64,000 nucleotides of DNA, taken from the NCBI RefSeq assembly GCF_900090295.1, contig NZ_LT607753.1:1116001-1180000 (forward strand). Reading direction: 5' to 3'. Shown here piece by piece: positions 1 to 7,702 of this stretch. Every line of letters begins with the position of its first letter. Position 1 is the stretch's first letter. Below the pieces are notes generated by a model. The model was not told the DNA's origin. It was given only the letters and a program-made list of their open reading frames with translations, and ran no database searches. Source of the stretch: Micromonospora coxensis. GTDB lineage: Bacteria > Actinomycetota > Actinomycetes > Mycobacteriales > Micromonosporaceae. Both the position numbers and the translations under genes were made by a program.

Positions 1-1
1 G

Positions 2-541
2 CTGCCGCTCGCCCCGGGCCGCATCTACTGGTACGCCGCGGTGACCGCCCCGCCCGGCGGGCGGGCGCCGGACGAGCTGGCCGCCGTGCGGGAGCGCTTC
101 GGCGACTGGCACGACCCGATCCCCGCGCTGCTCGCCGCCACCGCGCCGGAGCAGGTGCTGCGCCACGACCTGTACCACCTGGCCACCGGGTTGCCCTCCT
201 ACGTGCACGGCCGGGTGGCGCTGCTCGGCGACGCGGCGCACGCGATGACCCCGTACCTCGGTCAGGGCGCCGCCCAGGCGATCGAGGACGCGGTGACCCT
301 CGGCGCGGCGTGCGCCGGCGGGCCGGCCGACCTGGACGCCGCCCTGGCCCGGTACGACAGCCGGCGCCGCCCGCGCACCCAGGCGCTCGCCCGGGCCTCG
401 GCCCGCGCCGGCCGGTACGGGCAGCAACTGCGCCACCCGGTCGCGGTCGCCCTCCGCGACACCGCCATCCGGCTCACCCCGTCCCGGGTGGCGCTGCGCC
501 AGGCCGCCCGGTACGCCGACTGGCATCCGCCGCGCCCCTGA
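2..541 (+). CDS. FAD-dependent monooxygenase, C-terminal part (cut by window edge)
   Basis: The reading frame is open from the first bases, so the N-terminal half with the dinucleotide-binding GxGxxG fold lies outside the window. What remains carries the class A flavoprotein hydroxylase hallmark GDAAHAMTP followed by GQGAAQAIEDA, which in this family contacts the ribityl and pyrophosphate part of FAD. The preceding stretch (LPLAPGRIYWYAAVTAP) looks like the beta-sheet substrate domain. Such enzymes insert one oxygen atom into aromatic or related substrates using NAD(P)H. The substrate cannot be told from this part, and nothing downstream suggests a pathway. An in-frame ATG at 41 exists, but the homology continues upstream of it, so it is not the start. 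Confidence 0.88.
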   Translation: MPLAPGRIYWYAAVTAPPGGRAPDELAAVRERFGDWHDPIPALLAATAPEQVLRHDLYHLATGLPSYVHGRVALLGDAAHAMTPYLGQGAAQAIEDAVTLGAACAGGPADLDAALARYDSRRRPRTQALARASARAGRYGQQLRHPVAVALRDTAIRLTPSRVALRQAARYADWHPPRP

Positions 542-849
542 CCCAGCACCCGACAGGACGGCACGCCCACCGACGCATGCCAGCCCGAAGCGCCGGCCGG
601 GACCCGGGCGCGCCCCCGGCGCATTGACAGGAGCCAGCCGCAGGAGCCGGCCGCAGGGGCAGGCACCGGCACCGGCACCGGCACGATCGAAATCGGACCG
701 GAAATCGTCACCGGCCCAACCCTTCAGATTATCGACCGCGTACGTTTTTCCGGCTCCACCGAATGGGAGATCACGTCGGTAAGATCGGCGACACCGATCT
801 GACTGATCATTGACTGCTCACCGTGACCGCGATCACACACACTGCTGGC
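542..849. other. Intergenic stretch, no gene seen
   Basis: This 308-base gap follows the monooxygenase stop and precedes the lipoprotein. It holds a short GGCACC microsatellite at about 661-685. At 782-800 there is a perfect 7-bp inverted repeat (AGATCGG, 5-base loop, CCGATCT), followed by TTGACT at 810-815, which could be a -35 element for the lipoprotein gene. No convincing -10 box is visible. The stretch from about 720 to 850 looks less GC-rich than the surroundings, as expected of a promoter region. Confidence 0.4.
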
Positions 850-1683
850 ATGAATACGAGACTCACACGCGGCAGGGCATTCCGCGTCGCGGTGTGTCTC
901 GCCCTGGTGGCCACGCTCGCCGGATGCATGCAACTGCACGTCGGGCTCACCGTCCACGCCGACGACACGGTCGACGGGCAACTGCTCCTGACCGCCGAGA
1001 AGCGGTTGCTGACCACCAGGAACAGGACGGTCCAGGTCGGCTTCGCCGAGCTGCGGCAGAACATGCCCTCCCTGCCTCCCGGCGAGGAGAGCGTCTACGA
1101 GAACCCGACCCACTACGGTTCTCTGATCGATTATCGGCGCACTCCGCTGGCGGATTTCCGCAGCGACAGCCTGAATCTGGTGCGCGACGGCGACCTGCTC
1201 CGCTTCCACCTCTCGCTCGATCCGCGGAAATACGGCGGGAAGGTGGCCGAGCAGGATCCGCGCAACCAGGCCCTGTTCCTCCAGTCGGCGTCGTTCGAGA
1301 TTTCCGTGACCTTCCCCGGCCGGGTGATCGATTCCAACGGCGCGGTGACCGGCCGTTCGGTCACCTGGAAGGTCGGGCCGGGCCGCGACAAGCCGACCGA
1401 ACTACGGGCCGTTGCCGAGGCCCCGCCCCCGGCCACGCCGACGGCCGCCGGTCCGGGCGGCGCGGCCACCACCGACGACGACGGCGGCGTCCCGTGGCTC
1501 GTGGTCGGCGTCGGTCTCGGCGTCGTGCTGCTGCTGGCCGCGGTGGGCGTCGTCGTCCTGCTGCGCCGCCGCCGGGGCGCTGCCGCCCCGGCGACCCCGA
1601 CGGACACTCCCGTCGTCCCGAGCCCGTCGACCCCGACGGACACTCCCGCCGCCGCGGCGGCGGAGCATCCGGGGTCGGTCTGA
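850..1683 (+). CDS. LppM-like lipoprotein (DUF3153 type)
   Basis: The product is 277 residues. It begins with a basic n-region and a hydrophobic stretch ending in the lipobox LAGC with Cys26, so it should be lipidated and exported. The mature part opens with MQLHVGLTVHADDTVDGQLLL, the pattern of the LppM/DUF3153 family of actinobacterial membrane-associated lipoproteins (known there for a beta-rich lipid-binding-like domain). A second hydrophobic segment near residues 214-238 is followed by RRRR and a Pro/Thr/Ala-rich cytoplasmic tail, so the protein is anchored at both ends. I chose ATG 850 because it gives a normal signal peptide; the upstream ATG at 823 would add nine residues without benefit. 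The role is probably in the cell envelope, but no substrate is implied. Confidence 0.75.
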   Translation: MNTRLTRGRAFRVAVCLALVATLAGCMQLHVGLTVHADDTVDGQLLLTAEKRLLTTRNRTVQVGFAELRQNMPSLPPGEESVYENPTHYGSLIDYRRTPLADFRSDSLNLVRDGDLLRFHLSLDPRKYGGKVAEQDPRNQALFLQSASFEISVTFPGRVIDSNGAVTGRSVTWKVGPGRDKPTELRAVAEAPPPATPTAAGPGGAATTDDDGGVPWLVVGVGLGVVLLLAAVGVVVLLRRRRGAAAPATPTDTPVVPSPSTPTDTPAAAAAEHPGSV

Positions 1684-1793
1684 CCGACGCCGGTCCGACC
1701 GCCCCACCACCGTCACCCGGACGTCCGCCCGTCGGCCGTCGCACCTCCCCACCACCCCACCCGCTCCACCGCACCGTCCGAAGGGAGATCGCC

Positions 1794-2138
1794 GTGAACG
1801 ATCTCTTCACCTGGGCCGCCCTCGGCAGCCTCACCGGCGCCAGCGCCGCCACCCTGCTGACCGCCAACGTCGTCGGCGGGCTGATCGGCCCGAACGGCGA
1901 CAAGGCCCGCAAGTGGATCGCCCTGGGCGTCGCCCTCGCGCTCTCCTACGCCACCGCGGCGTTCGCCGCCGACGCCGGCGCCGAGAAGTGGATCATCGCG
2001 TTCTTCAACGGGCTGGTCATCTTCTCCGCCGCCCTCGGCGCCAACCAGCTGCCGCCGGGCAACCGACAGGCGACGCAGGCGTCGCCCACCCAGCTCGCGC
2101 AGGGCCGCGAGCCCCGCTTCATCCGCTCGTGGGTCTGA
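1794..2138 (+). CDS. Small holin-like membrane protein
   Basis: The 114-residue product starts at GTG 1794 behind a good ribosome binding site (AAGGGAG). It has three hydrophobic stretches, roughly residues 5-30, 41-60 and 66-85, with a short charged loop (GPNGDKARK) between the first two and a polar C-terminal tail. Size and topology resemble phage holins, but the family is not recognised with certainty. It lies 14 bases before the HEDVH membrane protein, whose stop overlaps the first CIS structural gene, so it is probably the first gene of the CIS transcript. A holin-like role in releasing or anchoring the particle is an inference from position and topology only. Confidence 0.6.
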   Translation: MNDLFTWAALGSLTGASAATLLTANVVGGLIGPNGDKARKWIALGVALALSYATAAFAADAGAEKWIIAFFNGLVIFSAALGANQLPPGNRQATQASPTQLAQGREPRFIRSWV

Positions 2139-2152
2139 GAGAGGTGAGTCCC

Positions 2153-2761
2153 ATGATCTTCGGAATCGTCAGCGCCGCCGTCCACGTCGTCCTCGGCGCG
2201 CTGCTCGGCGGCCTCGCCGGCGGGGTCCTCGGCACGGTGATCGGCGGCGTCGTCGGGCTCCTCGTCGGCGCCCCGTTCGGCTGGGCGGTCGCCTCGGCCC
2301 GGGTGTACGGCGCGGACGCCCGCGGCATCGCGCTCTTCGTCGTCGACCACACCTGGAGCCTGCCCAACACCGCCGCCGGCGCGCTCTTCCTCGCCGCGCA
2401 CCTGGTCTTCGGCCACCGGCTGGACCGGACCGTGTCGCAGCACAGCTGCCGGGTCAACGTCGTCGAGGGCGTGTCCCCCCGGTACGCGACCACGATCGGC
2501 ACGGTCTGCGCCGGTTCCAGCCCCGGCATCCAGCGCCACGAGGACGTGCACATCCTCCAGGGCCGGCTGCTCGGCCCGCTCTACCTGCCGCTGGTGGCGC
2601 TGAACTACGTGCTGTTCACCATCGCCCCGGTCTGGCTGCTCTGGCACGACCACACCAACGCGCCGATCAACCGCTTCACCCGGTACTTCGAGATCGGCGT
2701 CTACCCGCACGTCTGGAACGAGGCCATCGCGTACCGGATCCAGGGGACGCCGCCGCGATGA
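2153..2761 (+). CDS. Membrane protein with HEDVH metallopeptidase-like motif
   Basis: The 202-residue product has a long Gly/Ala/Val hydrophobic N-terminus (about residues 5-45, probably two membrane passes), another hydrophobic segment near 75-90 and one near 145-165. H129-E130-D-V-H133 fits the HExxH zinc motif, and E190 in WNEAIAY could be the third ligand, 57 residues later, as in gluzincin-type proteases. The motif is followed by LQGRLLGPLYLPL. No characterised family comes to mind. The TGA overlaps the ATG of the next gene (ATGA, 2758-2761), tying it translationally to the CIS array. It could process a CIS component or the membrane around it. The gene call is firm, the function is not. 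Confidence 0.72.
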   Translation: MIFGIVSAAVHVVLGALLGGLAGGVLGTVIGGVVGLLVGAPFGWAVASARVYGADARGIALFVVDHTWSLPNTAAGALFLAAHLVFGHRLDRTVSQHSCRVNVVEGVSPRYATTIGTVCAGSSPGIQRHEDVHILQGRLLGPLYLPLVALNYVLFTIAPVWLLWHDHTNAPINRFTRYFEIGVYPHVWNEAIAYRIQGTPPR

Positions 2762-3456
2762 CCGACGACGGGCGTGGACCGATCGAGGCGGCCACCGCCG
2801 ACCTGGCGGCGTGGCTGGCCGGGGCGGCCGGTGCGGCCGTCCCGGTCGGCCCGCCCGGCGACGGCGGGGCCGCCGACGGGCTGACCGTGTGGCCGCTGGA
2901 GCTGCGGCCCGCCCGGCAGACCCAGGGCAGCGCCGGCCGCCAGGCGTACCGGTTCCAGGTCCGACACCTGCTCGCGGCGGCCGGGCCGGCGGCGCTGCCC
3001 CGGCTGGACCGGGTGCTCGCCGCCGCCGTCACCGCCGGGGAGCCGGAGGTGCTGCTGGAGGCCGGCGACCCGGGGCTGTGGCGCGCGTTCGGGGTGCCGC
3101 CCCGGCCCGCGCTGCTGATCGACGTGCCGGCGCAGGTGGCCCGGCCGGCGTCCGTCGCCCCGCCGGTGCTGCGCCCGCTGCGGCTGCGGCAGGTCGGCAT
3201 GCGCCGGCTGGACGGCCGGGTCGTCGGCCCCGAGGAGCAGCCGCTGGCCGCCATGCGGGTCGAGCTGGCGGGCACCCCGTACGCCACGCACACCGACGCC
3301 GCCGGCCGGTTCCGGCTCGACGGCGTGCCGCACGACCCGGAGCAGCCCGGCCGGCCGGTCCGACTGCGCCTGGTCGGCCGCGGTCACACCCACACCGCCG
3401 AGGTGGACCCGGCCGACACCGACCTCGTCATCGTCTGCGCACCGCCGGCCCGCTGA
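2758..3456 (+). CDS. CIS cap/terminator-like protein (Pvc16/DUF4255-like) with carboxypeptidase-regulatory-like C-terminus
   Basis: The 232-residue product has an alpha/beta N-terminal part (to about residue 150) whose RFQVRHLL, LWRAFG and PPRPALLIDVP segments match what I remember of the DUF4255/Pvc16 group. Those proteins cap the inner tube and terminate sheath assembly in extracellular CIS. The C-terminal part, from about residue 155 (LDGRVVGPEEQPLAAMRVELAG through TDAAGRFRLDGVP), is a carboxypeptidase-regulatory-like beta-sandwich. It directly precedes the sheath gene, as cap proteins often do. The family assignment rests on pattern and position; a baseplate-associated adaptor is the alternative. 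Confidence 0.62.
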   Translation: MTDDGRGPIEAATADLAAWLAGAAGAAVPVGPPGDGGAADGLTVWPLELRPARQTQGSAGRQAYRFQVRHLLAAAGPAALPRLDRVLAAAVTAGEPEVLLEAGDPGLWRAFGVPPRPALLIDVPAQVARPASVAPPVLRPLRLRQVGMRRLDGRVVGPEEQPLAAMRVELAGTPYATHTDAAGRFRLDGVPHDPEQPGRPVRLRLVGRGHTHTAEVDPADTDLVIVCAPPAR

Positions 3457-3479
3457 CCCGAAGAGCACCAGGAGGACCG

Positions 3480-4691
3480 ATGCCCCACTACTTCTCCCCC
3501 GGCATCTACGTCGAGGAGGTGCCGGGCGGCGCCCACCCGATCGGGCCGGTCGGCACCAGCACCGCCGCGTTCGTCGGCGTCGCCCCGGACCGCGCCGCGC
3601 ACGTGGACCGGGCGATGCCGGTGAACAGCTGGTCGGAGTTCCTGCGGCTGTACGCCTCCGGTGAGCGTCCGGAGAGCACCCCGCTGGCCCGCGCGGTCTT
3701 CGGCTTCCTGGACAACGGCGGCACCCGCTGCTGGGTGGTCAACGTCGGCGAGGGCGGCCGGCTCACCGGCTCCGGCCAGCGGCGCACCGGCCTGCAACTG
3801 CTGGAGGCGGTCGACGAGGTCGCCATCCTCGCCGCGCCCGGCTTCCACGACCCGGTCTCGCACGAGGCGCTGCTCTCCACCGCCGAGCGGTTGCGCACCA
3901 TGGTCGCCATCTGCGACCCGCCGCCCGGCGTCGACGACGTCTCCGCGCTGACCCGGGTCGCCACCGCCCGGGACGGCAAGCCCGCCGGTGGCGCCGGCAA
4001 GCCCGACGACGACCAGACGCCGACGGCGTACCGGCCCCGGCAGTCGGACTTCGGCGCGTTCTACTTCCCCTGGCTGCGGGTGCGCGACCCGATCAGCGGC
4101 GAACTGGTGGCCACCCCGCCGAGCGGGCACATGGCCGGCATCTGGGCCCGCACCGACGCGCTGCGGGGGGTGCACAAGGCCCCGGCCAACGAGCCGGTAC
4201 GCGGCGCGGTCGACCTGGACTACCTGGTCACCCGCCCCGAGCACGACGTGCTCAACCCGAAGGGCGTCAACGTGATCCGCTACTTCGCCGGCGAGGGCAT
4301 CCGGGTGTGGGGCGCCCGTACGCTCGCCGCCGAGGCCAGCGAGTGGCGGTACCTCAACGTGCGGCGGCTGTCCATCTCCATCGAGCAGGCGATCGCCAAC
4401 GGCACCCGGTGGATGGTCTTCGAGCCGAACGACTTCTCGCTGTGGCGCTCGATCCGCCGGGACATCGGGGCGTTCCTGACCCGGGTGTGGCGCGACGGCG
4501 CGCTGCTGGGCCGTACGCCGGAGGAGGCGTTCTTCGTCAAGTGCGACGAGGAGACCAACCCGGCCGACGTCCGCGACGCCGGGATGGTGGTGGCGCACAT
4601 CGGCATCGCGGTGGTCAAGCCCGCCGAGTTCGTGGTGTTCAAGCTGAGCCAGTGGGCCGGCGGCGCCGAGACCGAGACGATCGGAGGCTGA
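3480..4691 (+). CDS. Contractile tail sheath protein
   Basis: The 403-residue product opens with the sheath signature PHYFSPGIYVEEVPGG and continues with IGPVGTSTAAFVG, typical of phage and CIS sheath subunits. The C-terminal domain (GEGIRVWGARTL, YLNVRRLSISIEQAI, WMVFEPND, and FFVKCDEETNP) is the conserved inner domain that wraps the tube and exchanges strands with neighbours. A charged, probably flexible insertion lies near residues 165-180. At about 400 residues it is compact, close to Afp2/Pvc2-type sheaths, and it is the only sheath gene here, whereas Afp/PVC loci carry several. The ATG at 3480 has a strong AGGAGG. The tube gene follows after two bases. Confidence 0.95.
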   Translation: MPHYFSPGIYVEEVPGGAHPIGPVGTSTAAFVGVAPDRAAHVDRAMPVNSWSEFLRLYASGERPESTPLARAVFGFLDNGGTRCWVVNVGEGGRLTGSGQRRTGLQLLEAVDEVAILAAPGFHDPVSHEALLSTAERLRTMVAICDPPPGVDDVSALTRVATARDGKPAGGAGKPDDDQTPTAYRPRQSDFGAFYFPWLRVRDPISGELVATPPSGHMAGIWARTDALRGVHKAPANEPVRGAVDLDYLVTRPEHDVLNPKGVNVIRYFAGEGIRVWGARTLAAEASEWRYLNVRRLSISIEQAIANGTRWMVFEPNDFSLWRSIRRDIGAFLTRVWRDGALLGRTPEEAFFVKCDEETNPADVRDAGMVVAHIGIAVVKPAEFVVFKLSQWAGGAETETIGG

Positions 4692-4693
4692 CC

Positions 4694-5176
4694 ATGACCA
4701 CCCCCGCCACGCCGCAGCCGGGCGCGCCGGTCGACCCGTACCGGGCCTACAACTTCAAGCTGCTCGTCAACGGCATCACCAACGGCCACTTCACCGAGGT
4801 CAGCGGACTGGAGGTGACCATCGGGCGGCGGGCGTACCGGGAGGCCGGCAACGACCGGATCCGGGCGATCCCCGGCCAGGTGGACTACGCCCCGGTGACC
4901 CTGCACTTCGGACTGACCTCGTCGCGGGAGCTGTGGGACTGGGTGCAGACCGCCGCCCGGGGCGCGGTGAGCCGGCGCAACGTCTCGGTGGTGCTGCTGG
5001 ACGCCGCCGGCACCACCGAGGTGCTGCGCTGGAACATGATCAACGCGTGGCCGATGCGGTGGCGCGGCGCGCACCTGCACACCCTGTCCCAGGAGATCGC
5101 CATCGAGGCGTTGACCCTGGCGTACGAGGGTCTGGAGCTGGAGGCGGGCAGTGCCGCCGCGCCCCGCACCGCGTAG
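4694..5176 (+). CDS. Contractile tail tube protein (gp19/Hcp-like)
   Basis: The 160-residue product matches the T4 gp19-like/CIS tube family: DPYRAYNFKLLVNG at the N-terminus, then FTEVSGLEVTIG, and LWDWVQTA with a following beta-rich half ending in LTLAYEGLELE. Tube subunits form stacked hexameric rings inside the sheath and are the conduit driven into the target. It starts two bases after the sheath stop. Its last 26 bases overlap the start of the next gene in another frame. Only one tube gene is present, while Afp/PVC clusters usually have more than one tube paralogue. Confidence 0.94.
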   Translation: MTTPATPQPGAPVDPYRAYNFKLLVNGITNGHFTEVSGLEVTIGRRAYREAGNDRIRAIPGQVDYAPVTLHFGLTSSRELWDWVQTAARGAVSRRNVSVVLLDAAGTTEVLRWNMINAWPMRWRGAHLHTLSQEIAIEALTLAYEGLELEAGSAAAPRTA

Positions 5177-6944
5177 CTGGCTCGCCCGCCGGCTGCGGGA
5201 CGCCGCCGACGCGGCCGAGCGCTGGGCCGCCGGATCCGGGCCGGCCGACGCCGACCCGCCGGTCGACGTGCCGCCACGCCGCCCGGGTCAGCCGCCGGAG
5301 CACTGGCTGCGGCTGGTCGCGGAGCACGCCCCGGGCCTGCTGCGCGACCTCGACCTGCCGCCCCACGCCTCGGACGCCGGGTCTGCGTGGTCCGCGCCCT
5401 CCGGGGTACCCGGGCAGGCCACCGCCCCGGGCCACGCGCCCGAGCCGCACCCGGCCGGTCGGGCCACCGCCGCCGCCCACCGGCCCGGCGCCGGCCTCGC
5501 CGGCCTCGCCGGCCCGGCCGCCGCACGACCGCACGACCACCGCCCCGACCGGTCCGGTACGCCCGGCGCCGCCCCTGCCGCCGTCCCACGCGCCGGCCTC
5601 GACCCGGTCGGCCTGCCCGCCGGAGCGGATGGTCAGTCCCTCCGGCGGGTCGTCGCGTCCGGCCGCCCCGCCGCCCCCGGGGACGGCGCGGACCACGCAG
5701 ACCCGGCGTCCGAGGCGTGGGCCGGCCCACCGGCCGGGTCGTGGGGGACCGCGTCGTCGACCGAACCGGGTGGCGTCGGCCCTGCGCAAGCGGGGTTCCC
5801 CGTACGCCTCCGCCCGGCGGTGCCCCCACCGGGCTGGCTGCCGCCGGGCAGCGCACCGGACTGGCTGCCGCCCGTCACCGGCAGCACGCCGGAGCGCGGA
5901 GGGCGGCCCGGCGCCGGACCGGACGCCGGGGCCACGTCGCCCGGGCTCCCGTTGCCGCACGCCCGCCCCGGCCCGGTGGACGCCGTCGCGCTCGGGCTGT
6001 CGGGTGGACCGCACGTCGCGACGGCGGCACACCCGCTCGGCTCCCGGTCCGCCGGTCCGGACGACGCCCCGTCCGCAGCAGGCCGGGGCAGCCCCGCACC
6101 GCACGCCTCGGCAGGCGGGGCCGACCGCTCCGGCGGTGTCGGGTTCGCCGGGATGCCCGCCCCGAACGGCCCCGACGGCACCGGGACCGGCCGCCCCGGG
6201 TTCTCCCCCGCCGACCCGACCGGCAGCGGACACGCCCCGCTCCCGACCGGCAGCGGACACGCCCCGCCCCCGGCCGTAACCGGGTACGGCCCGCCCTCCG
6301 CCGGAACCGGCTACGGCCCGGCCCCGACCGGAACCGGGTACGGCCCGGCCCCCGGACACGTCCCGGCCCGGTTCACCGGTGCCGAGCGGTTCCCGCCCCC
6401 GCCGAGCGGCCCCGGGTGGCCCTCGCTCCCGGACGGCGGGCCCCGGCGGGCGGCCACGGAGGGACGGCAGTCGCACCGGAACGACCCGACCGGCGGCGAG
6501 GCGCTCCTCTCCCGCGCCGCCGGCCCCGACGGCGTCCCGTCCCACCCTGACGGCCGCCGCGTCGGCGGGGCCCGTGTCGGCCGGCGGCCGGAGGGCGGTC
6601 CGCTCCCGGCCGGCACGCTGCCCGGCCACCCGGACGACCCGCGGGGCGCGCCGCCGGCCGGCCGGCCCGGTCCGGCTCGCCCACGCCACGACGGCCACCA
6701 CGGCGGCGACGACCCGGACGGGTGGTGGGCGCACCCCGGGGACCCGTGGCCGGCGCTGCCGGACGAGTCGCCCGGCCCGGGGCGGGACGCGGTGGTCGTA
6801 TCCCCGGGAAGGAGGACCACGACGGCCCGGTGGTGGCGTGACGACCCGTGGCCGGCGCTGCCGGACGACCGGGACCGGCGGCCGGCGGTGGACGCCGACG
6901 ACGCGCGGTGGCGTCGGCTCGACTCCGAACAGCGGGGCGCCTGA
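5151..6944 (+). CDS. Long Pro/Gly-rich, probably disordered protein in the CIS operon
   Basis: The 597-residue frame starts at GTG 5151 inside the tube gene and ends on TGATG with the next gene, so it sits fully in the translational chain. Only the first 70 residues look folded (RSWLARRLRDAADAAERWAAG, then EHWLRLVAEHAPGLLRDLDL, two amphipathic helices). The rest is Pro/Gly/Ala with short repeats: TGSGHAP twice, then several TGYGPAP-like units near residues 357-405. At the end DPWPALPD occurs twice and a related stretch near residue 525 reads WWAHPGDPWPALPDE. I do not recognise the family. The place between tube and Pvc7-like genes is unusual; it could be a scaffold, linker, length-control protein or cargo recruiter. 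Confidence 0.7.
   Translation: MPPRPAPRSWLARRLRDAADAAERWAAGSGPADADPPVDVPPRRPGQPPEHWLRLVAEHAPGLLRDLDLPPHASDAGSAWSAPSGVPGQATAPGHAPEPHPAGRATAAAHRPGAGLAGLAGPAAARPHDHRPDRSGTPGAAPAAVPRAGLDPVGLPAGADGQSLRRVVASGRPAAPGDGADHADPASEAWAGPPAGSWGTASSTEPGGVGPAQAGFPVRLRPAVPPPGWLPPGSAPDWLPPVTGSTPERGGRPGAGPDAGATSPGLPLPHARPGPVDAVALGLSGGPHVATAAHPLGSRSAGPDDAPSAAGRGSPAPHASAGGADRSGGVGFAGMPAPNGPDGTGTGRPGFSPADPTGSGHAPLPTGSGHAPPPAVTGYGPPSAGTGYGPAPTGTGYGPAPGHVPARFTGAERFPPPPSGPGWPSLPDGGPRRAATEGRQSHRNDPTGGEALLSRAAGPDGVPSHPDGRRVGGARVGRRPEGGPLPAGTLPGHPDDPRGAPPAGRPGPARPRHDGHHGGDDPDGWWAHPGDPWPALPDESPGPGRDAVVVSPGRRTTTARWWRDDPWPALPDDRDRRPAVDADDARWRRLDSEQRGA
6221..6267 (+). repeat. Direct repeat inside the disordered-protein gene
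   Basis: A 20-base sequence at 6221-6240 recurs exactly at 6248-6267, a 27-base period that codes for a repeated nine-residue unit (TGSGHAPLP / TGSGHAPPP). Further diverged units coding for TGYGPAP follow up to about 6360. Such in-frame repeats expand and contract readily, so the protein length probably varies between strains. Confidence 0.8.
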
Positions 6945-7702
6945 TGGAACGGGTGGCCTTCCTGGTGGACTCCTCGGGGCTGCGGGTCGACTGTCTGCTG
7001 AACCCGGAGACCGTGCAGGTGACCCGGCTGGCCGGGGTACGCCCGCGCGGCGTCGCCGACACCCGGCTCACCGGTGCCGGCCTGGCCGACGACCCGCTGG
7101 TCTTCACCGGCGGCGGACGCACCGAGCTGGTGCTGGACCTGCTCTTCGACACCGACCTGGTGGAGGGGCCGACCCGCCCGCCGGACGTCCGCGCCCTCAC
7201 CCGTCCGCTGTGGATGCTCGCCGAGAACTCGGCGGCCGAGCACGGCTGGCTGCGCCCGCCGCTGGTGCGGCTGGTGTGGGGCAAGACCTGGAACGTGCCC
7301 GGAGTGATCGTCGCGATCGCGGAACGGTTCGACGCGTTCGGCCTCACCGGCTCCCCCCGCCGGTCCTGGCTGCGGCTGAAGCTGGTCCGGGTGGCGGAGT
7401 CCGCCGACGAGGCGCAGGAGGGCTTCGCCGACGAACTCGCCGCCGCGAGCACCCCCACCGCCGCGCCCGGCTCGGCGGTGGTCGCCACCGGGGACGGCTC
7501 GGCGACGCCGGGGCACTCCGGGGTCCGCTTCGACCTGCTCGCCCACGACGCGCTCGGCTCGCCGCTGCGCTGGCGGCTGCTCGCCGAGCACAACCGGATC
7601 ACCGACCCGCTCGCCGTGCCGGCCGGCACCACGCTGGCCGTGCCGCCGCTGACCGCCGCGCCCCCGGCCGACGGCCCGACGTCGGGAGGGGGTCAGCCGT
7701 GA
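6944..7702 (+). CDS. CIS tube-baseplate adaptor, Pvc7/Afp7-like (LysM-type)
   Basis: The 252-residue product fits the 'contractile injection system tube protein' family: VDCLLNPETVQVTR near the start, LVLDLLFDTD, ALTRPLWMLAE, and the LVRLVWGKTWNVPGVIVAIAERFDAF-type core (given here in parts) followed by RRSWLRLKLVRV. The C-terminus (WRLLAEHNRITDPLAVPAGTTLAVPP) resembles a LysM domain, as in Afp7/Pvc7 and the T4 gp53/gp5 neighbourhood. These proteins connect the tube with the hub. A Ser/Ala/Thr-rich linker near residues 165-190 separates the parts. The start overlaps the previous stop by one base, and the stop overlaps the hub GTG (GTGA). Confidence 0.88.
   Translation: MERVAFLVDSSGLRVDCLLNPETVQVTRLAGVRPRGVADTRLTGAGLADDPLVFTGGGRTELVLDLLFDTDLVEGPTRPPDVRALTRPLWMLAENSAAEHGWLRPPLVRLVWGKTWNVPGVIVAIAERFDAFGLTGSPRRSWLRLKLVRVAESADEAQEGFADELAAASTPTAAPGSAVVATGDGSATPGHSGVRFDLLAHDALGSPLRWRLLAEHNRITDPLAVPAGTTLAVPPLTAAPPADGPTSGGGQP

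Noticed and set aside
661..685. Possible regulatory repeat (GGCACC units).
   Set aside because: Short GC-rich microsatellite without symmetry or position relative to a promoter.
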